DNA of 64,000 nt from Pseudomonas sp. B21-023 (lineage in GTDB: Bacteria; Pseudomonadota; Gammaproteobacteria; Pseudomonadales; Pseudomonadaceae): positions 4,561,501-4,625,500 of the forward strand of contig NZ_CP087190.1 of the NCBI RefSeq assembly GCF_024749165.1, read 5' to 3'. A program made the position numbers and the translations under genes. Positions within the stretch are counted from its first letter, which is position 1. Every line of letters begins with the position of its first letter. The notes below the pieces were generated by a model. That model saw only the letters and a list, made by a program, of their open reading frames with translations, was not told where the DNA came from and ran no database searches. Of the stretch, positions 8,531-16,233 are shown one piece after another.

Positions 8531-8561
8531 GAGCCTGGGCACGCCAAGTCCCAGGCTTTTT
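8531..8561 (+). terminator. Terminator-like hairpin in the divergent region before prc
   Basis: Arms GAGCCTGGG (8531-8539) and CCCAGGCTT are followed by TTTT on the plus strand. No gene reads into it from the left, since the upstream gene points away. If transcribed from a promoter further left it would act as an attenuator ahead of prc; otherwise it is a relic. Confidence 0.5.
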
Positions 8562-8646
8562 GCAGTATGCGTCCGGCTCCGATGGAACCGGCGAACGGAT
8601 AAGACGGCCTACTATGCGTGATCAATTGCCTCCACGTCGAATCAGC

Positions 8647-10728
8647 ATGAAGCATTTCCTCCCCAGCACCGCCCTCGCCCTCATGATCGGCCTGGGCAGC
8701 CTCACGCTCGGTGGCAATGCGGCCGCCGCCAACAAGTGGGACAGCCTGCAGCCGGACCGCGACGAAGTGGTCGCCAGCCTCAACATCGTCGAGCTGCTCA
8801 AGCGCCACCACTACAGCAAGCCGCCGCTGGACGACGCCCGTTCGGTCATCATCTATGACAGCTACATCAAGCTGCTCGACCCTTCGCGCAGCTACTTCAC
8901 CGCAGCCGACATCGCCGAATTCGACAAATGGAAGACCCAGTTCGACGACTTCCTGAAAAGTGGCAACCTCGAGCCGGGCTTCACCATCTACAAGCGCTAC
9001 CTGGACCGCGTGAAGTCGCGCCTGGACTTCGCCCTGGCGGAGCTGGCCAAGGGTGCCGACAAGATCGACTTCACGGTGAAGGAAGACCTGCTGGTCGACC
9101 GCAAGGACGCCCCGTGGATGAAGAACCAGGCCGAGCTCGACGACCTGTGGCGCAAGCGCGTCAAGGACGAAGTGCTGCGCCAGAAGATTGCCGGCAAGGA
9201 TCCCAAGCAGATCCAGGAAACCCTGACCAAGCGCTACAAGAACCAGCTGGCGCGCCTGGACCAGACCCGCGCGGAAGACATCTTCCAGGCCTACATCAAC
9301 ACCTTCGCCCAGTCCTACGACCCGCATACCAATTACTTGTCGCCGGACAACGCCGAGAACTTCGACATCAACATGAGCCTGTCGCTCGAAGGCATCGGCG
9401 CGGTGCTGCAGAGCGACAACGACCAGGTCAAGATCGTACGCCTGGTACCGGCCGGCCCGGCCGCCAAGACCAAACAGGTGGCGCCGGCCGACAAGATCAT
9501 CGGCGTCGCCCAGGGCAACAAGGAAATGGTCGACGTGGTCGGCTGGCGCCTTGACGAAGTGGTCAAGCTGATCCGCGGCCCGAAAGGCTCGGTGGTGCGC
9601 CTGGAGGTCATCCCGGCCAGCAACGCGCCGAACGACCAGACCAGCAAGATCGTCTCGATCACCCGCGAAGCGGTCAAGCTCGAGGAGCAGGCGGCGAAGA
9701 AGTCGGTGCTCAAGCTCAAGCAGGATGGCCGTGACTACAAGCTCGGCATCATCGAGATCCCGGCTTTCTACCTGGACTTCAAGGCATACCGCGCTGGCGA
9801 TCCGGATTACAAGAGCACCACCCGCGACGTGAAGAAGCTGCTCACCGAGCTGCAGAAAGAGAAAGTCGACGGCGTGGTCATCGACCTGCGCAACAACGGT
9901 GGCGGCTCGCTGCAGGAAGCCACCGAGCTGACCAGCCTGTTCATCGAGAAGGGCCCGACCGTGCTGGTGCGCAACAGCGACGGGCGCGTCGACGTGCTCG
10001 AGGACGAGAACCCCGGCGCCTTCTACAAAGGCCCGCTGGCACTGCTGGTCAACCGCCTGTCGGCGTCCGCCTCGGAAATTTTCGCCGGCGCCATGCAGGA
10101 CTACCACCGTGCGCTGATCATCGGTGGCCAGACCTTCGGCAAAGGCACCGTGCAGACCATCCAGCCGCTCAACCATGGCGAACTCAAGCTGACGCTGGCC
10201 AAGTTCTACCGTGTCTCCGGGCAGAGCACCCAGCACCAGGGCGTGCTGCCGGACATCGCCTACCCGTCGATCATCGACACCAAGGAAATCGGTGAAAGCG
10301 CGCTGCCTGAAGCCATGCCGTGGGACACCATCCGTCCAGTGGTCAAGCCTGCCTCCGATCCGTTCAAGCCGTTCCTCGCCCAGCTCAAAGCGCAGCATGA
10401 GGCGCGCAGTGACAAGGATGCCGAGTTCGTTTACATCCGCGACCGCCTGGCACTGACCCAGAAGCTGATGAACGAGAAGACCGTCAGCCTCAACGAGCAG
10501 CAGCGTCGCGCCCGCCACGACGAGATCGAAGCCAAGCAGCTGGCGCTGGAGAACATCCGGCGCAAGGCCAAGGGCGAAGAGCCGCTCAAGGAACTGAAGA
10601 AAGAGGACGAGGACGCCCTGCCCGCCGAGCCGGACGACACCAAGCCCGAGGACGATGCCTACCTGTCCGAGACCGGTCGCATCCTGCTCGACTACCTGAG
10701 CCTCAGCACCTCGGTGGCCAAGCACTGA
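8647..10728 (+). CDS. prc: Prc/Tsp, C-terminal processing (tail-specific) periplasmic protease
   Basis: This 693-residue secreted serine protease degrades proteins with non-polar C-terminal tails. In Pseudomonas it also trims MucA fragments under some conditions. A signal peptide (residues 1-28, ALALMIGLGSLTLGGNAAAA) is followed by a Tsp N-terminal domain, a PDZ domain (about 240-330), the S41 protease core with Ser at about 474 (LSASASEIFAG) and Lys at about 499 (TFGKGTVQ), and a charged C-terminal domain. I chose ATG 8647 (MKHFLPSTAL) over an upstream ATG at 8614 because the signal peptide then starts directly. Confidence 0.95.
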   Translation: MKHFLPSTALALMIGLGSLTLGGNAAAANKWDSLQPDRDEVVASLNIVELLKRHHYSKPPLDDARSVIIYDSYIKLLDPSRSYFTAADIAEFDKWKTQFDDFLKSGNLEPGFTIYKRYLDRVKSRLDFALAELAKGADKIDFTVKEDLLVDRKDAPWMKNQAELDDLWRKRVKDEVLRQKIAGKDPKQIQETLTKRYKNQLARLDQTRAEDIFQAYINTFAQSYDPHTNYLSPDNAENFDINMSLSLEGIGAVLQSDNDQVKIVRLVPAGPAAKTKQVAPADKIIGVAQGNKEMVDVVGWRLDEVVKLIRGPKGSVVRLEVIPASNAPNDQTSKIVSITREAVKLEEQAAKKSVLKLKQDGRDYKLGIIEIPAFYLDFKAYRAGDPDYKSTTRDVKKLLTELQKEKVDGVVIDLRNNGGGSLQEATELTSLFIEKGPTVLVRNSDGRVDVLEDENPGAFYKGPLALLVNRLSASASEIFAGAMQDYHRALIIGGQTFGKGTVQTIQPLNHGELKLTLAKFYRVSGQSTQHQGVLPDIAYPSIIDTKEIGESALPEAMPWDTIRPVVKPASDPFKPFLAQLKAQHEARSDKDAEFVYIRDRLALTQKLMNEKTVSLNEQQRRARHDEIEAKQLALENIRRKAKGEEPLKELKKEDEDALPAEPDDTKPEDDAYLSETGRILLDYLSLSTSVAKH

Positions 10729-10786
10729 AGTGATGGCAAAATAATGTGACCTGTCATCAAACAGTCATCGGACTGTCGTGAAATGG

Positions 10787-10820
10787 AAGGGCCGAACGTG
10801 CAAGCGTTTGGCCCTTTTCA
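10787..10820 (+). terminator. Rho-independent terminator after prc
   Basis: A 12-bp stem (AAGGGCCGAACG with CGTTTGGCCCTT, one G-U pair) is followed by TTT. It ends only 17 bp before the next start codon, so the next gene needs its own promoter, or the hairpin is leaky. Confidence 0.8.
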
Positions 10821-10836
10821 ATTCAGGAAGCAGTCC

Positions 10837-12594
10837 ATGACCGTCACCGAACAGCTCAGCGCATTGAGTGCCATCCTGGCTCAACGCAGCATCCACTGTC
10901 TGTTCCAACCCATCGTCTGCCTCTCCGAACGGCGCATCCTCGGCTATGAGGCCCTGAGCCGCGGCCCCTCCAACAGCCCTTTGCACTCCCCCCTGAACCT
11001 GTTCGCCATCGCCCGCCAGGCCGGTCGCCTGGGTGAACTGGAAGTGCTGTGCAGGGAAACCGCCTGCCGACGCTTCAGCGAGCTGAACCTGGCGGGCCAG
11101 CTGTTTCTCAACGTCTCGCCCGAGTCCCTGGTAGAACCCAACTACCCTTCCGGGCGCACCCTGCAAATGCTCGAACAGGTCGGCCTGGCCCCCAGCCGGG
11201 TGGTCATCGAACTGACCGAGCAGACGCCCACCGAAGACTTCCAGCTGCTGTACAACGCCCTGCACCATTACCGCGACATGGGTTTTTCCATCGCCCTGGA
11301 TGACCTGGGTGCTGGTTACTCCAGCCTGCGACTGTGGTCGGAGTTGCGCCCGGACTACGTGAAAATCGACCGCCATTTCATCGATGGCATCCACCAGGAC
11401 CCGCTCAAGCGTGAGTTCGTCGGCTCGATCCTGCAGATCGCACGCGCTTCCCGCGCCCAGGTGATCGCCGAAGGCATCGAACTGGCCGAGGAACTGGCCA
11501 TACTGGGCGACATGGGCGTGGACCTGGTCCAGGGCTACCTGCTGGGGCGCCCCCAGGAGTTTCCCCCAGGTGACAGCCTCGGCCTGCTGCCCCCGGCGCC
11601 GGATACCGCTGTGGCGCTGGATGAGGACAGCAGCGATCTCAGCGCCCTGCTCATCCTGCAACCCTCGGTCACGCGCGAGACACCCATTCAGCAAGTGCTC
11701 GAGGCGTTCCACCGCCAGGCCAACCTCAATTCGCTCGCGGTACTGGACGAACGTGGCAAACCATGCGGTATCGTCCACCGCCATTCACTTGCCGATGCCC
11801 TGCTGAAGCCCTTTGGCACCGACCTGTACGCCCGCAAACCGATCAGCCGGTTGATGAGCCAGGACTTTCTCGCCGTTGAGCGCAGCCAGTCGCTGCAGCA
11901 GGTCAGCCGGCTGCTTACCAGCCGAGCCCGCCAGCGTATCGAGGAAGACTTCATCATCACCCAGAGTGGGCGTTATCTGGGGTTGGGGCGGGTGATCGAC
12001 GTACTCAAGCTGATCACCGAACAGAAGATCCAGCAGGCCAGGCACGCCAACCCACTCACCCTGCTGCCCGGCAACGTGCCGATCCAACAATGCCTGGCGC
12101 GCCTGCTGCTACAACGGCGCGAGGCCGCCGTATGCTACGTGGACATCGACAACTTCAAACCCTTCAACGATATCTATGGCTATGCCCGTGGCGACGAAGT
12201 GCTGCTGTGCCTGGCGCAGTGCCTGAGCGACTGCGTCGACCCCAGCAGGGATTTCGTCGGCCATATCGGTGGGGATGATTTCATGCTGGTATTGGGATCG
12301 GCAGACTGGCGAGCGCGGCTTGAACTGCTGCTGGAGGCCTTCGTCCGGCAATGTCGACGCTTCTATCGCGGTGAACACCTGGAGGCCGGCTGTTTTATTG
12401 CCCATAACCGTCAGGGTCAACGGGAAACCTTCGAATTGCTGTCGCTGTCGATCGGGGTAGTCTGGCTCGCGCCGGGAAGCTGCGCAGGGCTGGATGCCGG
12501 CCAGTTGGCCGAGCTCGCCTCACAGGCGAAAAGAAAGGCCAAGGAAACCGGCGGGGCGAGCCTGAGCCTGATCGACACAACGGTACTGGAGTAA
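10837..12594 (+). CDS. EAL-CBS-GGDEF c-di-GMP protein
   Basis: This 585-residue cytoplasmic protein has no membrane segment. The order is EAL phosphodiesterase domain first (about 10-245), a pair of CBS domains (about 265-395), then GGDEF (about 410-585). The EAL catalytic set looks intact: YEAL (38-40), FLNVSPESL, ELTEQ, ALDDLGAG (about 155), VKIDRHFI and AEGIE. The GGDEF site reads GGDDF (about 478-482). CBS pairs commonly bind adenine nucleotides, so the protein may tie c-di-GMP turnover to nucleotide or energy state; that is inference. ATG 10837 is preceded by AGGAAG; the frame extends upstream but through the terminator. Confidence 0.9.
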   Translation: MTVTEQLSALSAILAQRSIHCLFQPIVCLSERRILGYEALSRGPSNSPLHSPLNLFAIARQAGRLGELEVLCRETACRRFSELNLAGQLFLNVSPESLVEPNYPSGRTLQMLEQVGLAPSRVVIELTEQTPTEDFQLLYNALHHYRDMGFSIALDDLGAGYSSLRLWSELRPDYVKIDRHFIDGIHQDPLKREFVGSILQIARASRAQVIAEGIELAEELAILGDMGVDLVQGYLLGRPQEFPPGDSLGLLPPAPDTAVALDEDSSDLSALLILQPSVTRETPIQQVLEAFHRQANLNSLAVLDERGKPCGIVHRHSLADALLKPFGTDLYARKPISRLMSQDFLAVERSQSLQQVSRLLTSRARQRIEEDFIITQSGRYLGLGRVIDVLKLITEQKIQQARHANPLTLLPGNVPIQQCLARLLLQRREAAVCYVDIDNFKPFNDIYGYARGDEVLLCLAQCLSDCVDPSRDFVGHIGGDDFMLVLGSADWRARLELLLEAFVRQCRRFYRGEHLEAGCFIAHNRQGQRETFELLSLSIGVVWLAPGSCAGLDAGQLAELASQAKRKAKETGGASLSLIDTTVLE

Positions 12595-12648
12595 ACCCTG
12601 GCAGGCTCCGGCAACCGCTACCGCGCCAGGTAGCCCTCTCCCCCGGTT

Positions 12649-13017
12649 TCAGGCCTCTTCCGGGTAGCGATACTCGAACACCCGCACCACTTCCGAGGCA
12701 TGCCAGGACGCCGCCTCCATGCCGTCCACCGGCCCGGAAAACCGTCCCAGGCGCTCGACACACTCGAAAAACCCGGTGCGTGGCAGGCGGCTGGCGCCTT
12801 GGCTGATCACCAGCGAACTGCGCAGCGGCTGCTCGGCGCGGGCGTCGAGCACCGCCAGGTACTCAAGGGCCGCGGTCAAGGTCTGCATGGCCGGGCTGGG
12901 CAATTGCAAACGCTCAAGCAGTGCCCGGTAGGTCAGCAGATGGCGTTGCCGGCGGGCCAGGTCAAGCTCGCTCAGCAGGCCCTGCCATTGCTGACGGCTG
13001 ATCCTGACCTGGCTCAT
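12649..13017 (-). CDS. Uncharacterised small protein coupled to an HTH regulator
   Basis: I do not recognise this 122-residue protein. It has no signal peptide or membrane segment. Its first half is helical and rich in Leu, Arg and Gln (RISRQQWQGLLSELDLARRQ). The second half contains SLVISQGASRLPRTGFFECV and ends in EVVRVFEYRYPEEA, probably mixed alpha/beta. Its ATG overlaps the stop of the HTH gene by 4 bp (ATGA), so the two are translationally coupled. A stress- or toxin-type partner of the regulator is possible from context only; nothing in the sequence names a toxin family. Confidence 0.7.
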   Translation of the reverse strand: MSQVRISRQQWQGLLSELDLARRQRHLLTYRALLERLQLPSPAMQTLTAALEYLAVLDARAEQPLRSSLVISQGASRLPRTGFFECVERLGRFSGPVDGMEAASWHASEVVRVFEYRYPEEA

Positions 13018-13358
13018 GACGGCTCGCTCCAGCCGGCCACGCCCAAGTGCCACGCCAGGCTGCGTAGAATGGCCGCGTCGGGGCGGCGCTCCCCGGACTC
13101 GATCATGGCCAGGTATGCCGGGCTGATGCCGACACTGCGTGCCAGCTGCTCCGGCGCCAGCCCCTTGGCCTGACGCAAGGACGCCAGCTCAGCCAGTGAG
13201 GACAGGCTGGCGCTTGGTTGAGTGCTGGCAACATTGCTTTCGGTGACGGGTGCGCTAGCCGGTGCCTGGCCTGCGGCCGCGAGCAACGCCTGATACTGCT
13301 CCCAGGGAACCACTGCGTACTCGGGCTGACCGTCCCGGCTGATGACCTGAATACCCAT
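13014..13358 (-). CDS. XRE-type helix-turn-helix regulator with a Phd/YefM-like N terminus
   Basis: This 114-residue protein starts with a short segment reminiscent of the Phd/YefM antitoxin fold (VISRDGQPEYAVVPWEQYQALL). A variable linker follows, then a clear HTH_XRE domain (about 58-110: LASLRQAKGLAPEQLARSVGISPAYLAMIESGERRPDA). It probably autoregulates: two inverted repeats lie in its upstream region (13376-13414). It precedes and overlaps the small gene at 12649-13017. The layout is antitoxin-like (regulator first, 4-bp overlap, upstream palindromes) but no toxin domain was recognised. Confidence 0.8.
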   Translation of the reverse strand: MGIQVISRDGQPEYAVVPWEQYQALLAAAGQAPASAPVTESNVASTQPSASLSSLAELASLRQAKGLAPEQLARSVGISPAYLAMIESGERRPDAAILRSLAWHLGVAGWSEPS

Positions 13359-13375
13359 ACAACCCCCTTGACGTT

Positions 13376-13414
13376 GGATTACGGCATGTAATCCGTAGGC
13401 ATAACCCTTATGCC
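13376..13414. promoter_or_regulatory. Two operator-like inverted repeats upstream of the XRE gene
   Basis: GGATTAC-GGCAT-GTAATCC (13376-13394) and GGCATAA-CCC-TTATGCC (13398-13414) are perfect 7-bp inverted repeats, 18-56 bp before the regulator's start codon. Neither is followed by a T run. Their form and place suit binding by a dimeric XRE regulator. Confidence 0.6.
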
Positions 13415-13448
13415 AATTATATTACCAACCTCGGGGGTCTGTGCGGAA

Positions 13449-13889
13449 TCAGCTACCGGGCCGTTCCAGGCGCAGCGCTTCGGGGGTTTCCGGCAACCGT
13501 TCGACCACGCGCAGCCGCTCCGGCGCCTGGCTGTCGCGCCAGGCCTTGAAGCGGCCCAGCTCATCAGCCACGGTCTTGAGCACCCAGCCCAGCACGGCGA
13601 TGTCATCGAGCAGGCCGACACCCAGCAGCCAGTCGGGGATGGCATCCAGTGGGCTGACGAAGTAGAGCAGCCCGGCGACGATGGTCACCAGTGCCTTGGG
13701 GCTGACAGCGCGGTACTCGCCACGCCACCAGGCCAGGCAAAGCGCCTGCATCAGGCGCAGGTCCTCGCGCAGCTGGCCCAGCCTCGGCCCTTTGCGGGCC
13801 ACTGCGAACAGCAATGCCGGCAGCCGGCCGCGGCTGAGCAAGCGTTCGGCAAGGGGCAGGAAGCGGGTGAAATTCCAAGGTGCGCTCAT
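13449..13889 (-). CDS. YkvA family protein (DUF1232)
   Basis: This 146-residue protein carries the DUF1232/YkvA core of about 40 residues (VTIVAGLLYFVSPLDAIPDW then LLGVGLLDDIAVLGWVLK), a short hydrophobic hairpin found in many bacterial membrane-associated proteins of unknown role. The N-terminal half is basic. GGAGG precedes the ATG at 13889, which is why I reject the longer frame to 13922. Two facing DnaA boxes lie 22-48 bp upstream of this start. Confidence 0.8.
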   Translation of the reverse strand: MSAPWNFTRFLPLAERLLSRGRLPALLFAVARKGPRLGQLREDLRLMQALCLAWWRGEYRAVSPKALVTIVAGLLYFVSPLDAIPDWLLGVGLLDDIAVLGWVLKTVADELGRFKAWRDSQAPERLRVVERLPETPEALRLERPGS

Positions 13890-13910
13890 GGGGCCTCCAG
13901 GGGAGCCGGA

Positions 13911-13937
13911 GGTTATCCACATTTATTGTGGATAACC
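13911..13937. promoter_or_regulatory. Two facing consensus DnaA boxes in an 11-bp palindrome
   Basis: The sequence GGTTATCCACA-TTTAT-TGTGGATAACC is a perfect inverted repeat. Each arm holds the exact DnaA box TTATCCACA. It lies just upstream of the ykvA-type gene, in its likely leader or promoter. Nothing else in the window resembles an origin (no dnaA, dnaN or AT-rich 13-mers). Apart from this, 13890-14126 holds nothing I can name. Confidence 0.7.
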
Positions 13938-14126
13938 TTGTGAACAGGGCGGCATTGATGCCGCGTGGTGCCCACCGGGCAAGGGCCGGGTACGAATCGG
14001 GCGTTTTTTACACAACCGTTTCAAGCGCGCAAACGTTTTGCGACAAAGGCACCTGTATTCAGGCCGGGCACTGCTTGCGACAGTGAATGACGCCAACGGT
14101 TCGCGTCAAGCACTGCTGAAAACGAC

Positions 14127-14150
14127 GACGCCCCGTCGAAACGGGGCGTC
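14127..14150 (-). terminator. Terminator of the FKBP gene
   Basis: Arms GACGCCCCG and CGGGGCGTC with a six-base loop are followed on the minus strand by GTCGTTTTC. The hairpin lies 20 bp beyond the stop codon. Confidence 0.8.
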
Positions 14151-14170
14151 TTCATGCAACACGACGGCTG

Positions 14171-14893
14171 TTACTTGGCCGGTGCTTCGCCAGCCTTGGC
14201 CGGGTCTTTGATGGCCAGCAGTTCCAGGTCGAACACCAGGACCGAGTTGGCCGGAATCAGCGGGCTCGGGCTCTGGGCGCCGTAGGCCAATTCAGCCGGG
14301 ATGTACAGCTTGTACTTCTCGCCGACATGCATCAGTTGCAGGCCTTCGACCCAACCCGGGATCACGCCGCTGACCGGCAGGTCAATCGGGCTGCCGCGCT
14401 CGACGGAGCTGTCGAATACCTTGCCGTCGGTCAGCTTGCCCTCGTAGTGGACGGTGACGACGTCGGTCGGCTTGGGTTGCGGGCCATCGGCCTTCTTCAC
14501 CACTTCATACTGCAGGCCCGAGGCGGTGGTGATCACGCCAGGTTTCTTGCCGTTTTCCTCGAGGAACTTCTTGCCGGCGGCGGCTGCTTCCTCGCTGGCC
14601 TTGGTCAGGCGCTCTTCGGCGCGCTTCTGCAAGGCAGTGAAGGCTTCGACCAGTTCTTCGTCCTTGATGCGCTGTTCCTTCTTGCCAACAGCGTCCTCGA
14701 TGCCTTGGGCGACGGCTTTCGAGTCGAGGTCGTCCATGCCTTCCTGGGCCAGGCTCTTGCCCATGTTCAGGCCGATACCGTAGGAGGCCTTCTGTGCTGG
14801 GGTCTTCAGCTCGACGCTGCTGGTCTGGGCGTCGCAACCGGCGAGGACCAGGCCTACCAGGGCAACCGCGGCCGCCAAACGATGCTGTTTCAT
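14171..14893 (-). CDS. FKBP-type peptidyl-prolyl isomerase, lipoprotein (FkpA/Mip-like)
   Basis: This 240-residue protein begins with a lipoprotein signal (ALVGLVLAGCD, lipidated Cys about residue 20), so it is anchored in the envelope. The N-terminal helical dimerisation domain (about 30-110, QKASYGIGLNMGKSLAQEG onward) and the C-terminal FKBP domain (about 120-228, with VTVHYEGKLTDGKVFDSS and VIPGWVEGLQLMHVGEKYKL) match the Mip/FkpA layout. It isomerises proline bonds during folding of exported proteins. ATG 14893 follows AAGGAA; the frame upstream of it is not used. Confidence 0.92.
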   Translation of the reverse strand: MKQHRLAAAVALVGLVLAGCDAQTSSVELKTPAQKASYGIGLNMGKSLAQEGMDDLDSKAVAQGIEDAVGKKEQRIKDEELVEAFTALQKRAEERLTKASEEAAAAGKKFLEENGKKPGVITTASGLQYEVVKKADGPQPKPTDVVTVHYEGKLTDGKVFDSSVERGSPIDLPVSGVIPGWVEGLQLMHVGEKYKLYIPAELAYGAQSPSPLIPANSVLVFDLELLAIKDPAKAGEAPAK

Positions 14894-15112
14894 GTAATTT
14901 CCTTGTTCATGCGCCATGAGGGCAATCAGGGTAAAGCCGCGAGCTTAGCAGGCGGCCGCGACCAATGGCTACCGGCATAAGAGCGGGTTGGGGGCAGGAA
15001 GTTCCTGGGTGAAAGCTTGTTCATGGTCGCACAGGCAGCCTTTGGCCAGTATTCACGCTGTTTCACGAGTCGTAGCACGCTTTTGCAGGTGAGGCTCCAG
15101 TCTTGCGATTGC

Positions 15113-15147
15113 TGTCGCGGCCTCTCGCCGGCAAGCCGGCTCCCACA
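15113..15147. repeat. Single REP element
   Basis: CGCGGCCTCTCGCCGGCAAG followed by CCGGCTCCCACAG is one unit of the second P. putida REP type, the same core as the pair at 32603-32680. It lies downstream of wspR, in the 284-bp gap before the FKBP gene. Confidence 0.75.
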
Positions 15148-15177
15148 GAAAACACCGTTGCCCTTTCAGGAACTGAC

Positions 15178-16182
15178 TCAGGCGATCCCGACCTGGTTGC
15201 GCCCACTGTTCTTGGCCAGGTACAGCCCCTTGTCCGCCGCCGAGATCAGCTGCCGGCAATGGCTGCCGACACTCGGGGTCAGGGTCGCCAGGCCGATGCT
15301 CACGGTCAGGTGCGACGCCGCCTCGGGCACGGTATGGGCGATCTTCAGGCCCATGATGGTCTGGCGCAGTTTTTCGGCCACCAGGCGCGCGCCACCGGGC
15401 GAGGTGTTGGGCAGCACCAGGGCGAATTCCTCGCCGCCATAACGCGCCGGCAGGTCGGTAGGACGCGAGCAGCAGCCACGAATGGCCTCGGCCACCTTGC
15501 GCAAGGCCTCGTCGCCGGCCAGGTGGCCGAAACTGTCGTTGAACGCCTTGAAATAGTCGACGTCGATCATCAGCAGCGACAACTGCTGCTGCTCGCGAAT
15601 CGCCCGGCGCCATTCCAGCTCCAGGTACTCGTCGAAGTGACGGCGGTTGGACAACCCGGTCAGGCCGTCCGAGTTCATCAGCCGCTGCAGCATCAGGTTG
15701 GTGTCGAGCAACTGCTGCTGGCTCACGCGCAGCGCACGGTAGGCCTCGTCGCGCTGCAACAGGGTGAGGTAGGAGCGCGAGTGGTAGCGGATACGCGCCA
15801 CCAGCTCGATGGTGTCCGGCAACTTGACCAGGTAGTCGTTGGCCCCGGCGGCGAAGGCCGCGCTTTTGACCAGCGGGTCCTCCTTGGTCGACAGGACGAT
15901 GATCGGAATGTCCTGGGTGGTCGGATTGTTGCGGTACTCGCGCACCAGGGTCAGGCCATCAAGGCCCGGCATGATCAGGTCCTGGAGGATCACCGTGGGC
16001 TTGATGCGCATGGCCTGGGCCACCGCCTGGTGCGGGTCGGCGCAGAAGTGGAAGTCGATGTTCTCTTCGTGGGCGAGGCCACGGCGCACCGCTTCGCCGA
16101 TCATGGCCTGATCGTCGACCAGCAGGACCATCGCCGCACTTTCGTTGATGGTCGTGAAACCTTCGATCGGTAGATCATTCAT
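15178..16182 (-). CDS. wspR: WspR, response-regulator diguanylate cyclase
   Basis: This 334-residue output of the Wsp system makes c-di-GMP when phosphorylated by WspE. The receiver domain (about 15-135) has the phospho-acceptor D68 (VILQDLIMPGLDG) and conserved Lys (YLVKLPD). A helical stalk leads to a GGDEF domain with the active motif GGEEF (249-253) and an inhibitory I-site RPTD (240-243), five residues before the motif. It is the last wsp gene, 51 bp after wspF. Confidence 0.96.
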   Translation of the reverse strand: MNDLPIEGFTTINESAAMVLLVDDQAMIGEAVRRGLAHEENIDFHFCADPHQAVAQAMRIKPTVILQDLIMPGLDGLTLVREYRNNPTTQDIPIIVLSTKEDPLVKSAAFAAGANDYLVKLPDTIELVARIRYHSRSYLTLLQRDEAYRALRVSQQQLLDTNLMLQRLMNSDGLTGLSNRRHFDEYLELEWRRAIREQQQLSLLMIDVDYFKAFNDSFGHLAGDEALRKVAEAIRGCCSRPTDLPARYGGEEFALVLPNTSPGGARLVAEKLRQTIMGLKIAHTVPEAASHLTVSIGLATLTPSVGSHCRQLISAADKGLYLAKNSGRNQVGIA

Positions 16183-16233
16183 GCGTAATCACCCGTCCAC
16201 TGCCGGCCACGCGGCGCGACTCAATACATATCG

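Noticed and set aside
13911..13937. Replication origin
   Set aside because: Only two DnaA boxes, no AT-rich unwinding region and no dnaA, dnaN, rpmH or gyrB nearby.
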